NCBI RefSeq assembly: GCF_009876115.1
Contig: NZ_WWSY01000025.1
Coordinates: 1-24,790 of the forward strand
DNA: 24,790 nucleotides
Direction of reading: 5' to 3'
Source of the DNA: Collinsella aerofaciens
GTDB lineage: Bacteria > Actinomycetota > Coriobacteriia > Coriobacteriales > Coriobacteriaceae
Under the pieces are notes generated by a model, which had not been told where the DNA came from, ran no database searches, and saw only the letters and a list, made by a program, of their open reading frames with translations. This document shows positions 6,443-13,077 of this stretch, piece by piece (the first letter of the stretch is position 1; every line of letters begins with the position of its first letter). Both the position numbers and the translations under genes were made by a program.

Positions 6443-7135
6443 ATGGCCGAAAACCAAGTCCAGTCCGAAAAGAAAATGACCAGTCTGAATGTCTCATCGG
6501 AGACCCGTGACGCCATAAAGGACATCAGCACGAGCCTTGGTCTCTCGCAGGCCGATACCGTCGCCCGCTTGGTCGATGGCTACCACCCTAACGCCACTCC
6601 CGGCGTGAAGGCTGCGCTCGACGCATCGGCCGTCCTCGATGAGGCGGTCGAGCGGGTTAAGCGCATCATCGTGGGCGCTGCCGAAGCTGCCGCGATGGAG
6701 GCTCGTGCTGCCCGCGAGGACGCCGACGCTGCCAAGAAAAGTGCAATGGAACAGATTCAGAGCATCAAATCTAATTGCGTCGAGCAGGTCGCCGCCATCA
6801 AAGAGAAATTCGAGCTGGATACTGCGAGCTTGGAGATTGAGAACGATGAGCTCCACGCCACCGTCGCCGATTACCTCTCGCAGCTCAAGAAGCTCGATTC
6901 CGAGAACAATCAGCTCTTGGCAGAATCAGCCGCAAAAGACGATCGAATTGAAAGCATGAGGGGCGCGGTCGACGCCGCGGCCAAGGCTCAGGCCGATCTC
7001 AACGTCTCCCTCCTCGCCCAGCGTGACCTGATGGCCGAGGTCGCCGCCCTCAAGGATCGCCTCGCCGCCTCCGAGCAGCGGGCGGCCGTGGCCGAGGCCA
7101 AGGTCGAGGTCATGACCAAGGCGAGGAACGAGTAG
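6443..7135 (+). CDS. Ribbon-helix-helix plus long coiled-coil plasmid protein (KfrA-like architecture)
   Basis: 230 aa, ATG at 6443 with ggag upstream; an upstream in-frame TTG is less likely. Residues about 12-47 (MTSLNVSSETRDAIKDISTS, LGLSQADTVARLVDGY) look like a ribbon-helix-helix DNA-binding unit. From about residue 60 to the end it is alanine/glutamate-rich coiled coil with continuous heptads. This domain order resembles KfrA-type plasmid proteins, which bind near their promoter and form filaments aiding segregation, but the DNA-binding fold differs and sequence homology is not claimed. It leads an operon: two bases separate its stop from the next ATG. Confidence 0.7.
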   Translation: MAENQVQSEKKMTSLNVSSETRDAIKDISTSLGLSQADTVARLVDGYHPNATPGVKAALDASAVLDEAVERVKRIIVGAAEAAAMEARAAREDADAAKKSAMEQIQSIKSNCVEQVAAIKEKFELDTASLEIENDELHATVADYLSQLKKLDSENNQLLAESAAKDDRIESMRGAVDAAAKAQADLNVSLLAQRDLMAEVAALKDRLAASEQRAAVAEAKVEVMTKARNE

Positions 7136-7137
7136 AT

Positions 7138-7347
7138 ATGTCCGACAAGCTAAGGCCGTCTCGCCGTGAGTTGATAACGGCAGGGCTAGTCGTCTTTTTG
7201 GTCACGGCACTCGTCTGGACTGTCATTGATGGTGCCGGCGCAAATGCGCTCACCATCAGCGGTGTCATCACCCGTCAAAATGCCGTCTGGGCTTCGCTTG
7301 CAGCAGTTTCAGTGGTCATGCTCATTGGGGCTTGGCTGTTTGGCTGA
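7138..7347 (+). CDS. Small membrane protein with two helices
   Basis: 69 aa. It begins MSDKLRPSRRELI, basic and so likely cytoplasmic, then a helix (about residues 14-30, TAGLVVFLVTALVWTV), a short loop, and a second helix (about 49-68, WASLAAVSVVMLIGAWLFG). The ribosome site lies inside the end of the preceding coiled-coil gene, so the two are co-translated. No family is recognised. It may anchor the coiled-coil protein or work with the lipoprotein downstream; both are guesses from context. Confidence 0.7.
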   Translation: MSDKLRPSRRELITAGLVVFLVTALVWTVIDGAGANALTISGVITRQNAVWASLAAVSVVMLIGAWLFG

Positions 7348-7381
7348 TGGCATTCAAAAACAATTAAGTTTGGAGTAGTCG

Positions 7382-7891
7382 ATGGAACATCTCTCTGTTA
7401 AAAAGGCAATCAACCTAGCTCGGAACTTTGGGGCTGCGGGTGTTCTGGCAGCCGCCCTAGTTATGACCTCTGGGTGCAGCCAGGCAGACGATCGTCAGAC
7501 GGCAGTTCAGGTCGCCGATTCTGATAACGCGCAGGAAGACGGGGTTTACGGCAAGATGGAGTATTCAGTCACCGGCGTCGAGGTGCATGATTCCTCGGCT
7601 GGCGATGGCGGGAAGGTTGCCGTTGTTCGCTGGCACGCCATTAACAACCGATCGGCAGATTCATGCGCTGTTGGTAGCTACATCACGGCTTATCAAAATA
7701 AGCAGATGCTATCTCGCGGGTTTGCCGCCGATTTGCAGGAAGACCACTTCTCTTCGCAAGGGCTTGCGCCGGGAGGCGAATGCGACGGTGTGTCGATTTT
7801 TGATCTCAATGACATGTCTCCCATCGAAGTGAAAGTCGACGGGATGGGTGCCGGGTCGAACTCCCTCGACCAGACTTTTGAATTGGAATAG
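7382..7891 (+). CDS. Lipoprotein, DUF5067-like
   Basis: 169 aa, ATG preceded by ggag six bases upstream. The signal peptide ends in a lipobox (VMTSGC) with the lipid-carrying cysteine at about residue 32. After a polar linker the mature domain has the pattern of DUF5067-type immunoglobulin-like lipoproteins: YSVTGVEVHDSSAG..., VAVVRWHAINNRSADSC..., a strand pair ending GLAPGGECDGVSIFDLND. Such proteins are common on the surface of Coriobacteriia and Bacillota; their role is unknown. Last gene of the 6443-7891 operon, followed by a strong shared terminator. Confidence 0.8.
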   Translation: MEHLSVKKAINLARNFGAAGVLAAALVMTSGCSQADDRQTAVQVADSDNAQEDGVYGKMEYSVTGVEVHDSSAGDGGKVAVVRWHAINNRSADSCAVGSYITAYQNKQMLSRGFAADLQEDHFSSQGLAPGGECDGVSIFDLNDMSPIEVKVDGMGAGSNSLDQTFELE

Positions 7892-7908
7892 TCCATATGG
7901 CGCCTAAT

Positions 7909-7949
7909 TTCTAGAAACCTTCTAGAGCGCTTCTAGAAGGTTTCTAGAA
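7909..7949. terminator. Bidirectional hairpin between convergent genes
   Basis: Perfect 18-base arms ttctagaaaccttctaga (7909-7926) and tctagaaggtttctagaa (7932-7949) with loop gcgct. It ends the plus-strand lipoprotein operon. The minus-strand phosphoesterase reads into it: its last codons and TAG stop (7922-7924) lie inside the stem. Confidence 0.8.
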
Positions 7950-8659
7950 GCGGGCGCAGCATCTTCGACCGGCACGATGTCTCGGTAGATAAGGCGATGC
8001 CTGGCGTCACGCCACTCGTCGCCGTGGTAGTGGCCGAAGAACCAGGCGCGGTAGCCGAGCCGCCCATCGAGCTCGCCAAGGAATCGCTGAAGCCGGTCGT
8101 CCCGATACTCGCGCCCGAGCTCGTGGCATAGCCCCTCAGCAAGGGCAGCCGGCGCCTCGTGAGTCACAACGTAGTCGACCTTCCAGCCCACGCGGTCGAG
8201 CGAGGCGCGGCAGTGCCCCATCTCTTCCTCGCTCGGCATCTCCTCGGGCCACCAGCTCCTCCCCTCCCTGCGATACTGCCTGTCATGGCTCGCGGCGCCG
8301 CCCATGGTAAGAACCGTGGTTCCTGCGATGTCGAACACCTCTCCGCGCATCAGATGCAGCACGTGCGGCCGCGCCTCATGGACGAGCCCGCCGTTCCACT
8401 CCCGCACCGGCAACTCAGCCAGGGCGCGGTGGTTCTCGTGGTTGCCGTCTACGAAACACGTGGCCCACGGCTTCGACTCGAACCAGTCGAGCCAGTACCT
8501 CTCGGCATTCGATCCGTCCCAGACGAAGCCGAAATCGCCGGCCACGATCACCACGTCATCGCACGTCAGAATCCGACCCAGCGGCCAATTCCTGAAGGCA
8601 AACCGGCTGGACCCGTACTCGGCCCTGCCGTGCACGTCGCCCGTCACATAGATAGCCAT
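7922..8659 (-). CDS. Metallophosphoesterase, third gene of operon (MPE3)
   Basis: 245 aa. Calcineurin-like phosphoesterase with the two-metal site motifs in order: TGDVHG (7-12, Asp8 and His10), AGDFGF (40-45), DGNHEN (71-76), VVTHEA and GHYHGD near the C-terminus. It is a clear paralogue of the preceding gene, sharing FGFxWD, GNHE, LMRGEVFD, TMGGA and RVGWKVD/EVGWKVD blocks. The start ATG shares one base with the upstream stop (TGATG). The substrate cannot be told from sequence; family members act on nucleotides, nucleic acid ends or phosphoproteins. The last residues (LLEAL) and stop lie within the terminator hairpin. Confidence 0.9.
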   Translation of the reverse strand: MAIYVTGDVHGRAEYGSSRFAFRNWPLGRILTCDDVVIVAGDFGFVWDGSNAERYWLDWFESKPWATCFVDGNHENHRALAELPVREWNGGLVHEARPHVLHLMRGEVFDIAGTTVLTMGGAASHDRQYRREGRSWWPEEMPSEEEMGHCRASLDRVGWKVDYVVTHEAPAALAEGLCHELGREYRDDRLQRFLGELDGRLGYRAWFFGHYHGDEWRDARHRLIYRDIVPVEDAAPASRNLLEAL

Positions 8660-9384
8660 CAGTACGCGCCCCACGGCAAAAGTTTGTCCCCAAGCCTCAC
8701 GATCCAGTCATACAGCACCGTGTGCCGTTCGTCCGGATTGCCGTCTCGGTGAAAATGCCCGTAATACCAGCGCTTGTAGTCCAGGCGATCCTCGAGCTCG
8801 TCGAGGAATCCGGTCAGCCGGTCCACATCCGGGCGCTCCCAGCCTGGGTCCGGGTAGAGCGTCGGCGAGAGCATGCGCGTGGCGCAGGTATGGGTGATGA
8901 CGCAGTCGACCTTCCAGCCGACCTCGTCGAGCCTTGCCCGCGCGGTATCGAAATCGCGCTCGTCCGGGAGCTCCTGAGGCCACCAGCTGGAATACGGCAC
9001 GCGGTATTCCCTGTCCACGCTTGTGGCACCGCCCATGGTGAATACCGTCGAGCCGTCGAGATCGAAGACCTCCCCGCGCATGAGTCGGCGGATGGACGAG
9101 GTATCCGACAGGCGTTGCGTCAGCCCGCCGTGCCACGGCTCCATGGGGCGTTCCTCCCAGTGGTCGAAGCGCTCGTGGTTGCCGTCGACGAACAGCACCG
9201 TGTAGGGGCGCGACTCCAGCCAAGCGATATCGGCGCATTCCTCGGCAGAGAAGTCCCACGGAAAGCCAAAGTCGCCGGCGATGATCAGATAGTCGTCGCT
9301 GCCAAGGCTATCCCCAAGCTCCCAGTCGCGGAGCTTTTGCATGTCGAGCCCACTGTGGATATCGCCTGTCACGTAGACCGTCAT
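8659..9384 (-). CDS. Metallophosphoesterase, second gene of operon (MPE2)
   Basis: 241 aa. The ATG at 9384 overlaps the upstream stop as ATGA; a longer in-frame start would run deep into the preceding gene and is rejected. Metal motifs: TGDIHS (7-12), AGDFGF (36-41), DGNHER (67-72), VITHTC and GHFHRD. It carries the same LMRGEVFDLDGSTVFTMGGA block as MPE3, so the two arose by tandem duplication. In the first motif a Ser follows the His where MPE3 has Gly, a minor difference. Presumably cytoplasmic, as there is no signal peptide. Confidence 0.9.
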   Translation of the reverse strand: MTVYVTGDIHSGLDMQKLRDWELGDSLGSDDYLIIAGDFGFPWDFSAEECADIAWLESRPYTVLFVDGNHERFDHWEERPMEPWHGGLTQRLSDTSSIRRLMRGEVFDLDGSTVFTMGGATSVDREYRVPYSSWWPQELPDERDFDTARARLDEVGWKVDCVITHTCATRMLSPTLYPDPGWERPDVDRLTGFLDELEDRLDYKRWYYGHFHRDGNPDERHTVLYDWIVRLGDKLLPWGAY

Positions 9385-10019
9385 CGGATTACCACTTCCC
9401 TCTTGTACGCCGCCAGCTCGCGCTCGACCTGCCTGTCGCCGGTCTCGTTGACCCACCAGGGCCATTTCACCCGGCCGCACGGCTCGCCGACTCCGGCGAA
9501 CCACTCCCTCAGCTCGTCGAGACTCACCGTGGAGTGCCCGTTGGCGTCGCAACCGACGTCGTAGCGCAGAAGGCCCTGCTTGCGGTTGAACTCGTTGTAC
9601 GTGCCTCCGCTGCTGTGGATGTGCCCGTGGAGGTGCCACGATCCATGACTCATGCCCTGCCAGTCGGCCATAGGGTAATGGCACAGGACGATCTTCTGCC
9701 CGTCGATCTTGAGCACGCAGATCGGCGGTTCCACGGTGAACGCGCCCGCGACCGCCGGCTGGGTCCAGTCCTTGTCGTGGTTTCCCGGGACGAGGTGGAT
9801 GCGTCTGCAGGCGATCCGCTTACGCAGCCCGTAGGCGTCCTGGGCGGTCATCTTGAATGAGAAATCCCCTAGGATGTAGAGCTCGTCATCCACGGCAACC
9901 TTACCGTTGATGTTGTCGACGATGGCATCGTTCATCTGCCAAATCGTCTCCCACGGGCGGTCGGTGAACTTCAGCACGTTCTCATGCCCGAAGTGGGTGT
10001 CGCTGGTGAACCAGATCAT
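9381..10019 (-). CDS. Metallophosphoesterase, first gene of operon (MPE1)
   Basis: 212 aa, ATG at 10019 with aaggag eight bases upstream. It belongs to the COG4186-like calcineurin-fold group common on phages and mobile elements: WFTSDTHFGHEN (Asp7, His9), LGDFSF (50-55), VPGNHD (77-82), CHYP (113-116), HGHIH (131-135). It is more distant from the other two than they are from each other. The three genes are tightly coupled and probably act on related substrates or one pathway. A role in nucleic-acid end repair or signal-nucleotide turnover is possible but not shown. Confidence 0.92.
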   Translation of the reverse strand: MIWFTSDTHFGHENVLKFTDRPWETIWQMNDAIVDNINGKVAVDDELYILGDFSFKMTAQDAYGLRKRIACRRIHLVPGNHDKDWTQPAVAGAFTVEPPICVLKIDGQKIVLCHYPMADWQGMSHGSWHLHGHIHSSGGTYNEFNRKQGLLRYDVGCDANGHSTVSLDELREWFAGVGEPCGRVKWPWWVNETGDRQVERELAAYKREVVIR

Positions 10020-10211
10020 TCCATTGTCTCCTTGTCGCTAAAAACCGTTCTCCTTTGCGCAGTTGAGGAGACGTATTTTGAGTGACATGAGGCGTTCGAA
10101 CCTCATGTTCTGTGCTCCAATCTGCCGGATTGTCCCAGCTAAAACTTCAAAACCTCGTGCGGGCAGAAAACCGTGTCCCGTTTGTGGGGTCATAGTATAG
10201 GCACTGTTAGA

Positions 10212-10300
10212 ACTAATAGCCCAAATCCGTTGCCAACTGGCCACTATTAGCAACTATTAGGCCTTTTGGACAGTCGAACTGACTAATAGCCACTATTTGT
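10212..10300. repeat. CTATTAG/CTAATAG cluster, left
   Basis: Copies of ctaatag or ctattag at 10213, 10243, 10254 and 10283, on both strands. The segment 10239-10260 (ggcc then actattagcaactattag) is repeated exactly at 10987-11008. Two heptamers 11 bases apart fit sites on one face of the helix. Together with the right cluster it brackets the toxin-antitoxin locus and an 82-aa ORF. Confidence 0.65.
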
Positions 10301-10350
10301 TGGGCTGTTTTGCAACCACGAGCGCTGCCGTGGATTCTTGATACGGCGCA

Positions 10351-10380
10351 TCGACAACAGCAATGTCAAACGGGTAGAAT
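10351..10380 (+). promoter_or_regulatory. Promoter of candidate antitoxin RNA
   Basis: TCGACA (10351-10356), an 18-base spacer and TAGAAT (10375-10380), each hexamer one base from consensus. It faces the terminator at 10440-10473, giving a short RNA with no ORF. Confidence 0.55.
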
Positions 10381-10386
10381 GGTGCC

Positions 10387-10473
10387 GACGGCAGCCCAAG
10401 TCGTAGGAAGCTGGGCAGAGCCGTTGCTTTGAAGAGTTAGGTCACCGCCTTAGCGACGGTGACCTTTCTTTTT
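10387..10473 (+). ncRNA. Candidate antisense antitoxin RNA of a type I module
   Basis: Predicted ~87-nt RNA from the promoter at 10351-10380 to a strong terminator: stem ggtcaccg (10440-10447) and cggtgacc (10457-10464), then tttcttttt. Its 3' end is antisense to the last codons of the toxin ORF (10450-10575, minus). Near its 5' end tgccgacggc (10383-10392) matches tgccgacagc (10622-10631), where the toxin mRNA leader would begin, giving a second pairing region. Convergent RNAs with a shared terminator and a second complementary block is the layout of the Fst/par system. The RNA itself is not shown by sequence alone. Confidence 0.5.
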
Positions 10474-10575
10474 GGGCTTCGAACCCTGCTTGAGTGCCTT
10501 GGAAAGGCCGACGAGGGCCGTGAGGAGCGAGACCAGGGCGGTCAGGAGCTTCACGAACTCGGTGAAATCGGTCAT
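10450..10575 (-). CDS. Small hydrophobic-basic peptide, candidate type I toxin
   Basis: 41 aa. ATG at 10575 has ggaggtg seven bases upstream; an ATG six bases earlier is too close to it. The peptide is MTDFTEFVKLLTALVSLLTA, then a hydrophobic helix continuing to about residue 28, and a strongly basic tail (KQGSKPKKKGHRR). One membrane helix with a charged tail at this size is typical of pore-forming type I toxins. In the leader, cctcc pairs with the ggagg ribosome site and gggca with tgccc over the start region, so translation may be blocked until opened, as in Fst mRNA. A minus-strand promoter with extended -10 (tgctagaat, complement of 10639-10647) lies about 60 bases upstream. Confidence 0.62.
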   Translation of the reverse strand: MTDFTEFVKLLTALVSLLTALVGLSKALKQGSKPKKKGHRR

Positions 10576-10652
10576 GGGCATCACCTCCCATCGGATGGAG
10601 GGCCCTGCCCGGCACGAGGACTGCCGACAGCGCTGCTGATTCTAGCAGAGCG

Positions 10653-10901
10653 TCATTCTTCTTCGATCAATCCGTGCTCCACTCCCTCGCCGGAATCCAG
10701 TCTTTCCGCAGCTCGACGAAGGTGTTCTTGATTCCCGCGACCCCAAAACGGATCGTCTTCGCGCTCGTCACGGGCCTTGAGCTTGCCCCTGGCTCTCTCG
10801 ACGGCCTCGCCAGTCGCTTGCCGCCGAACCTCATCCTTAACTTCCTCGCCGATCTCCCCAAATTCCAACGCCGGCCCGTTCTTGCTCACCGGTCCGTACA
10901 T
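10653..10901 (-). CDS. 82-aa charged protein, unknown
   Basis: The ATG at 10901 is chosen because ggagg lies seven bases upstream; the frame is open for 13 more codons without a ribosome site. The sequence MYGPVSKNGPALEFGEIGEE is followed by a highly charged helical stretch (EVKDEVRRQATGEAVERARG, KLKARDEREDD) and an acidic tail. It has no membrane segment or motif I recognise. It is upstream of, and in the same direction as, the candidate toxin. ORFs in other frames overlap the same DNA, so the frame choice rests mainly on the ribosome site. Confidence 0.5.
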   Translation of the reverse strand: MYGPVSKNGPALEFGEIGEEVKDEVRRQATGEAVERARGKLKARDEREDDPFWGRGNQEHLRRAAERLDSGEGVEHGLIEEE

Positions 10902-10960
10902 GCTCGGCCCTCCCCTGCTCGCGACCTGTTTTCCAGCCAAGACCGTACTCGCTATTGCTT

Positions 10961-11050
10961 CTAATAGCTTGAACAGCTCTTCATCCGGCCACTATTAGCA
11001 ACTATTAGTCCAAATCCTCCAGCCCAGCAGCCAATAACCACCATTAGCCC
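10961..11050. repeat. CTATTAG/CTAATAG cluster, right
   Basis: Copies of ctaatag at 10961 and ctattag at 10992 and 11003. Segment 10987-11008 is an exact 22-base repeat of 10239-10260, 748 bases away, in the same orientation. Either operator clusters for one regulator, or direct repeats marking a movable toxin-antitoxin cassette. Confidence 0.65.
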
Positions 11051-11149
11051 AGCTAAACGACCAAAACAAATCGCCCGGTGCACGGAATCTGAACAGTCAC
11101 GAGATGCGTTAAACTCAACATGCGCGGCCTGCCCCGCGTGGACAGTTAT

Positions 11150-11173
11150 AGGGCCGGCAGCGTCGCCGGCCCT
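11150..11173. other. GC-rich hairpin in gene-free stretch 11051-11500
   Basis: Stem agggccggc (11150-11158), loop agcgtc, gccggccct (11165-11173), with no T-tract. It is followed by the ttcaatcagctg motif (11181-11192) shared with 4241-4252, and gttgc-N8-gcaac (11238-11255). No gene is seen between 11051 and 11500. This region is the probable upstream control region of the copG-rep operon. Confidence 0.5.
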
Positions 11174-11501
11174 GTTGCCATTCAATCAGCTGCATAATAT
11201 ACAGGCAGGTCTCCCGAGTACTCCTGTCGCCCTAGTGCGTTGCCATTCAAAGCAACGAGTAACGCTTGGGTAAGAGGGCCCACCTTCACTCTTGGTGAAT
11301 CACTTGCCGCCCCTGTGCCCTTTTCGGCAATTTCCTGTACCCCTTTTGGAAACTCGAGTGCCTATCTGGCCGACGAAAAGATTTAGCGAATTTAGGTGTA
11401 CCACTCTGTGTTAGTTTGTATTTTAGACAGTATTTGTGATACGCTTTGTTTCAATCAGTAGTGGTACGATTTCGTTTGTTCAACGAAGGAGGTAATTGTC
11501 T

Positions 11502-11660
11502 ATGGCAGTGGCCGAGGAGAAGAAAAGAATCCAGGTTACTCTGCCTCTCGAAATTTGGCGTGATCTCGATGACTACGCGAAGAGCCGCGGTGTAGCTAAG
11601 TCGTCTATGGCGGCAATCGCTATCGCCGAGTTTTTGGAGCGTGTTAAAGAGCAAAAATAG
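11502..11660 (+). CDS. CopG-like ribbon-helix-helix repressor
   Basis: 52 aa. ATG with gaaggaggt eight bases upstream. After a short charged start (MAVAEEKKRI) it has the complete ribbon-helix-helix unit: strand IQVTLPLEIW, helix RDLDDYAKSRG, turn, helix KSSMAAIAIAEFLERVKE. The size matches CopG, the transcriptional repressor that limits replication initiator expression in small plasmids. It is directly upstream of the winged-helix replication gene, the classic copG-rep order. A terminator between the two (11666-11703) suggests separate control as well. The AT-rich stretch 11405-11460 is the likely promoter and operator. Confidence 0.8.
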   Translation: MAVAEEKKRIQVTLPLEIWRDLDDYAKSRGVAKSSMAAIAIAEFLERVKEQK

Positions 11661-11665
11661 ATATG

Positions 11666-11703
11666 AAAAAAGCCCCCTACCGCCAAGTAAGAAGGGCTTT
11701 TTC
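11666..11703 (+). terminator. Terminator or attenuator between copG-like and rep genes
   Basis: Arms aaaaagccc (11667-11675) and gggcttttt (11694-11702) around an 18-base loop, ending in a T-run. It lies six bases after the copG-like stop and 145 bases before the rep start, so it could attenuate rep expression. Confidence 0.75.
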
Positions 11704-11824
11704 CATGTTCAAATGTGGCTTTCTGGCCTGTTACCTGCAATCCTAGCACACGTATGCTCCGATTTGGGTCCCTATGTTGAAGTACTACCAAAATACTATG
11801 GCATCACTTCGACTGATGGCTAGA

Positions 11825-11843
11825 TAGCCTCAACGAGAGGCTA
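11825..11843 (+). promoter_or_regulatory. Hairpin covering the rep ribosome site
   Basis: Arms tagcctc (11825-11831) and gaggcta (11837-11843) around aacga. The right arm contains the gagagg-like ribosome site five bases before the rep ATG at 11848, so folding would lower Rep translation. Confidence 0.55.
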
Positions 11844-11847
11844 GTTT

Positions 11848-12447
11848 ATGGATACCAGAAATTTAAAACCGGACGTGGGCGGTGGCTATCCGTGGGACAC
11901 GGATAGCCACCCGTCCGGCCCCGCAAGCCTGTCTGGAATGGGGGCGGCGTCCGATTTCGCGAATCAGGCCGTCACAGATGCCGCCATGCCCAATAGTGAG
12001 AGTCACCGCGAAGCACTTCGCCGGGCATCGGATGAATCGTTCCGTGTCGCCCACATGGTGCAGGATATGGTCAGCGAGAAGGTCGCGATCATCAAGCCGC
12101 CGTGGATGCTCGAGCTCGGTTTGCCTAGACTTGACACCGATATCATGGGGCGGATTTGGTCGTTCCAGCGCAAGGACGTTTACAAATCCACCTGCTACAT
12201 CAGCCTTGCCACCATGGCGGCGGACGTCAACTCGGATCGGTCGAACGTCAAGAAGAGAATCGATAAGCTCGTCGAACTCGGTCTTTTGATTAAGTCGCCG
12301 CGTGGTAATAACAAATCTGTTGAGTACCGGCTCGATATGACGGCGATCGCTAAGCGCAGGCTCGAAGTCGAGGAGGGTAGGAAAAAGCAACGCGCCGAGA
12401 ATTCGGCGAAACGCAAAGCTCAGTGGGACGCAAAGCATTCTGCCTAG
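11848..12447 (+). CDS. Winged-helix DNA-binding protein, probable replication initiator
   Basis: 199 aa. The N-terminal ~80 residues are polar and probably flexible. The core (about 85-165) is a winged-helix DNA-binding domain: WMLELGLPRLDTDIMGRIWS, then SLATMAADVNSDRSNVKKRI as the recognition region and LVELGLLIKSPRGNNKSVEY as the wing. The tail is a basic charged helix (KRRLEVEEGRKKQRAENSAK). This resembles replication-initiator and regulator proteins of plasmids and phages (helix-turn-helix_36 type). Support for Rep is the copG-like gene upstream, and a block of palindromes passing into direct repeats starting ten bases after the stop. A purely regulatory role is the alternative. Confidence 0.68.
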   Translation: MDTRNLKPDVGGGYPWDTDSHPSGPASLSGMGAASDFANQAVTDAAMPNSESHREALRRASDESFRVAHMVQDMVSEKVAIIKPPWMLELGLPRLDTDIMGRIWSFQRKDVYKSTCYISLATMAADVNSDRSNVKKRIDKLVELGLLIKSPRGNNKSVEYRLDMTAIAKRRLEVEEGRKKQRAENSAKRKAQWDAKHSA

Positions 12448-12456
12448 TTTGAAGGG

Positions 12457-12963
12457 CTATGGGTTGTATAAACCCATAGCCCTATTTCTTTTTCTTACAA
12501 GCTATGGGTTGAAAGAACCTACAGTATAACTATGGGTTGTTTTAACCCATAGTTTGGCGAAAAATCATTTTATTGATAGGGGGTTAAATAACTGTTCTTC
12601 AGCAAGACTATTGGTTAGGACAACCCATAGTCTTGCTGACAGAGATCGCGGACGCTTTTCCGTGACGGTATAGCTATGGGTTGAAAGAACCCATAGACAA
12701 TTTAAGCACTTTTCTTTCTATGGGTTAATCCAACCTATAGAAAGCGATCGAAAAATGCCAAAAAGTACCGGAATAGTTATTTCAACCCATAGTTTGAGCA
12801 TGTGTTAACCGGAGCCAACTTATCAACTATGGGTTGTCTCACGAGACTATGGGTTGAAATAACCCATGCCAACTATGGGTTCAATTAACCCATGCACTAT
12901 GGGTTGAAATAACCACAACTATGGGTTGAAATAACCACAACTATGGGTTCATACAACCCACCA
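12457..12963. other. Origin region: palindromes and iterons, consensus ctatgggtt-N5-aacccatag
   Basis: About twelve copies of a 23-base site with nine-base arms and five-base spacer. Near-perfect palindromes: 12457-12479, 12502-12524, 12530-12552, 12608-12630, 12674-12696, 12718-12740, 12847-12869, 12873-12895. Half sites: 12784-12792, 12827-12835. From 12897 the sites become 22-base tandem direct repeats (12897, 12919, 12941), the first two identical. Several palindromes are extended by unrelated matching flanks: agcaagacta...tagtcttgct (12601-12637) and ctttctat...atagaaag (12714-12744). The first, followed by a T-rich run, also makes a rep terminator. Multiple initiator sites beside rep indicate oriV. 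Confidence 0.8.
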
Positions 12964-12968
12964 AGTCT

Positions 12969-12996
12969 GACTAGAGTGAATAAGATTCACTTAGTC
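12969..12996. other. Hairpin at the right edge of the origin
   Basis: Arms gactagagtgaat (12969-12981) and attcacttagtc (12985-12996), one bulged base, loop aag. It directly follows the last iteron and precedes an AT-rich stretch, 13000-13070, a possible unwinding or strand-initiation site. Confidence 0.5.
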
Positions 12997-13077
12997 TGAG
13001 CTAAAGGGAGAAACGGAGAAATCTACCAGAAAGCATTTAATAATCGAACGATATACAAACAAGAAAATCCTTCGTCC

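Noticed and set aside
8722..9564. 280-codon plus-strand ORF over the phosphoesterases
   Set aside because: Opposite-strand shadow of two genes that show intact metal-binding motifs.
10038..10253. 71-codon minus-strand ORF and a tRNA-like T-arm (acatgagg-N8-cctcatgt, 10085-10108)
   Set aside because: The ORF lacks a ribosome site and overlaps the CTATTAG cluster. The hairpin has an eight-base loop and no acceptor, D or anticodon arms, so it is not a tRNA.
10415..10651. gcagagc at 10415 and 10645 as a second toxin/antitoxin pairing block
   Set aside because: Only seven bases, and the copy at 10645 lies in the toxin promoter, upstream of the predicted start of its mRNA.
10961..11185. 74-codon minus-strand ORF
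   Set aside because: Covers the repeat cluster and a GC hairpin, with no ribosome site.
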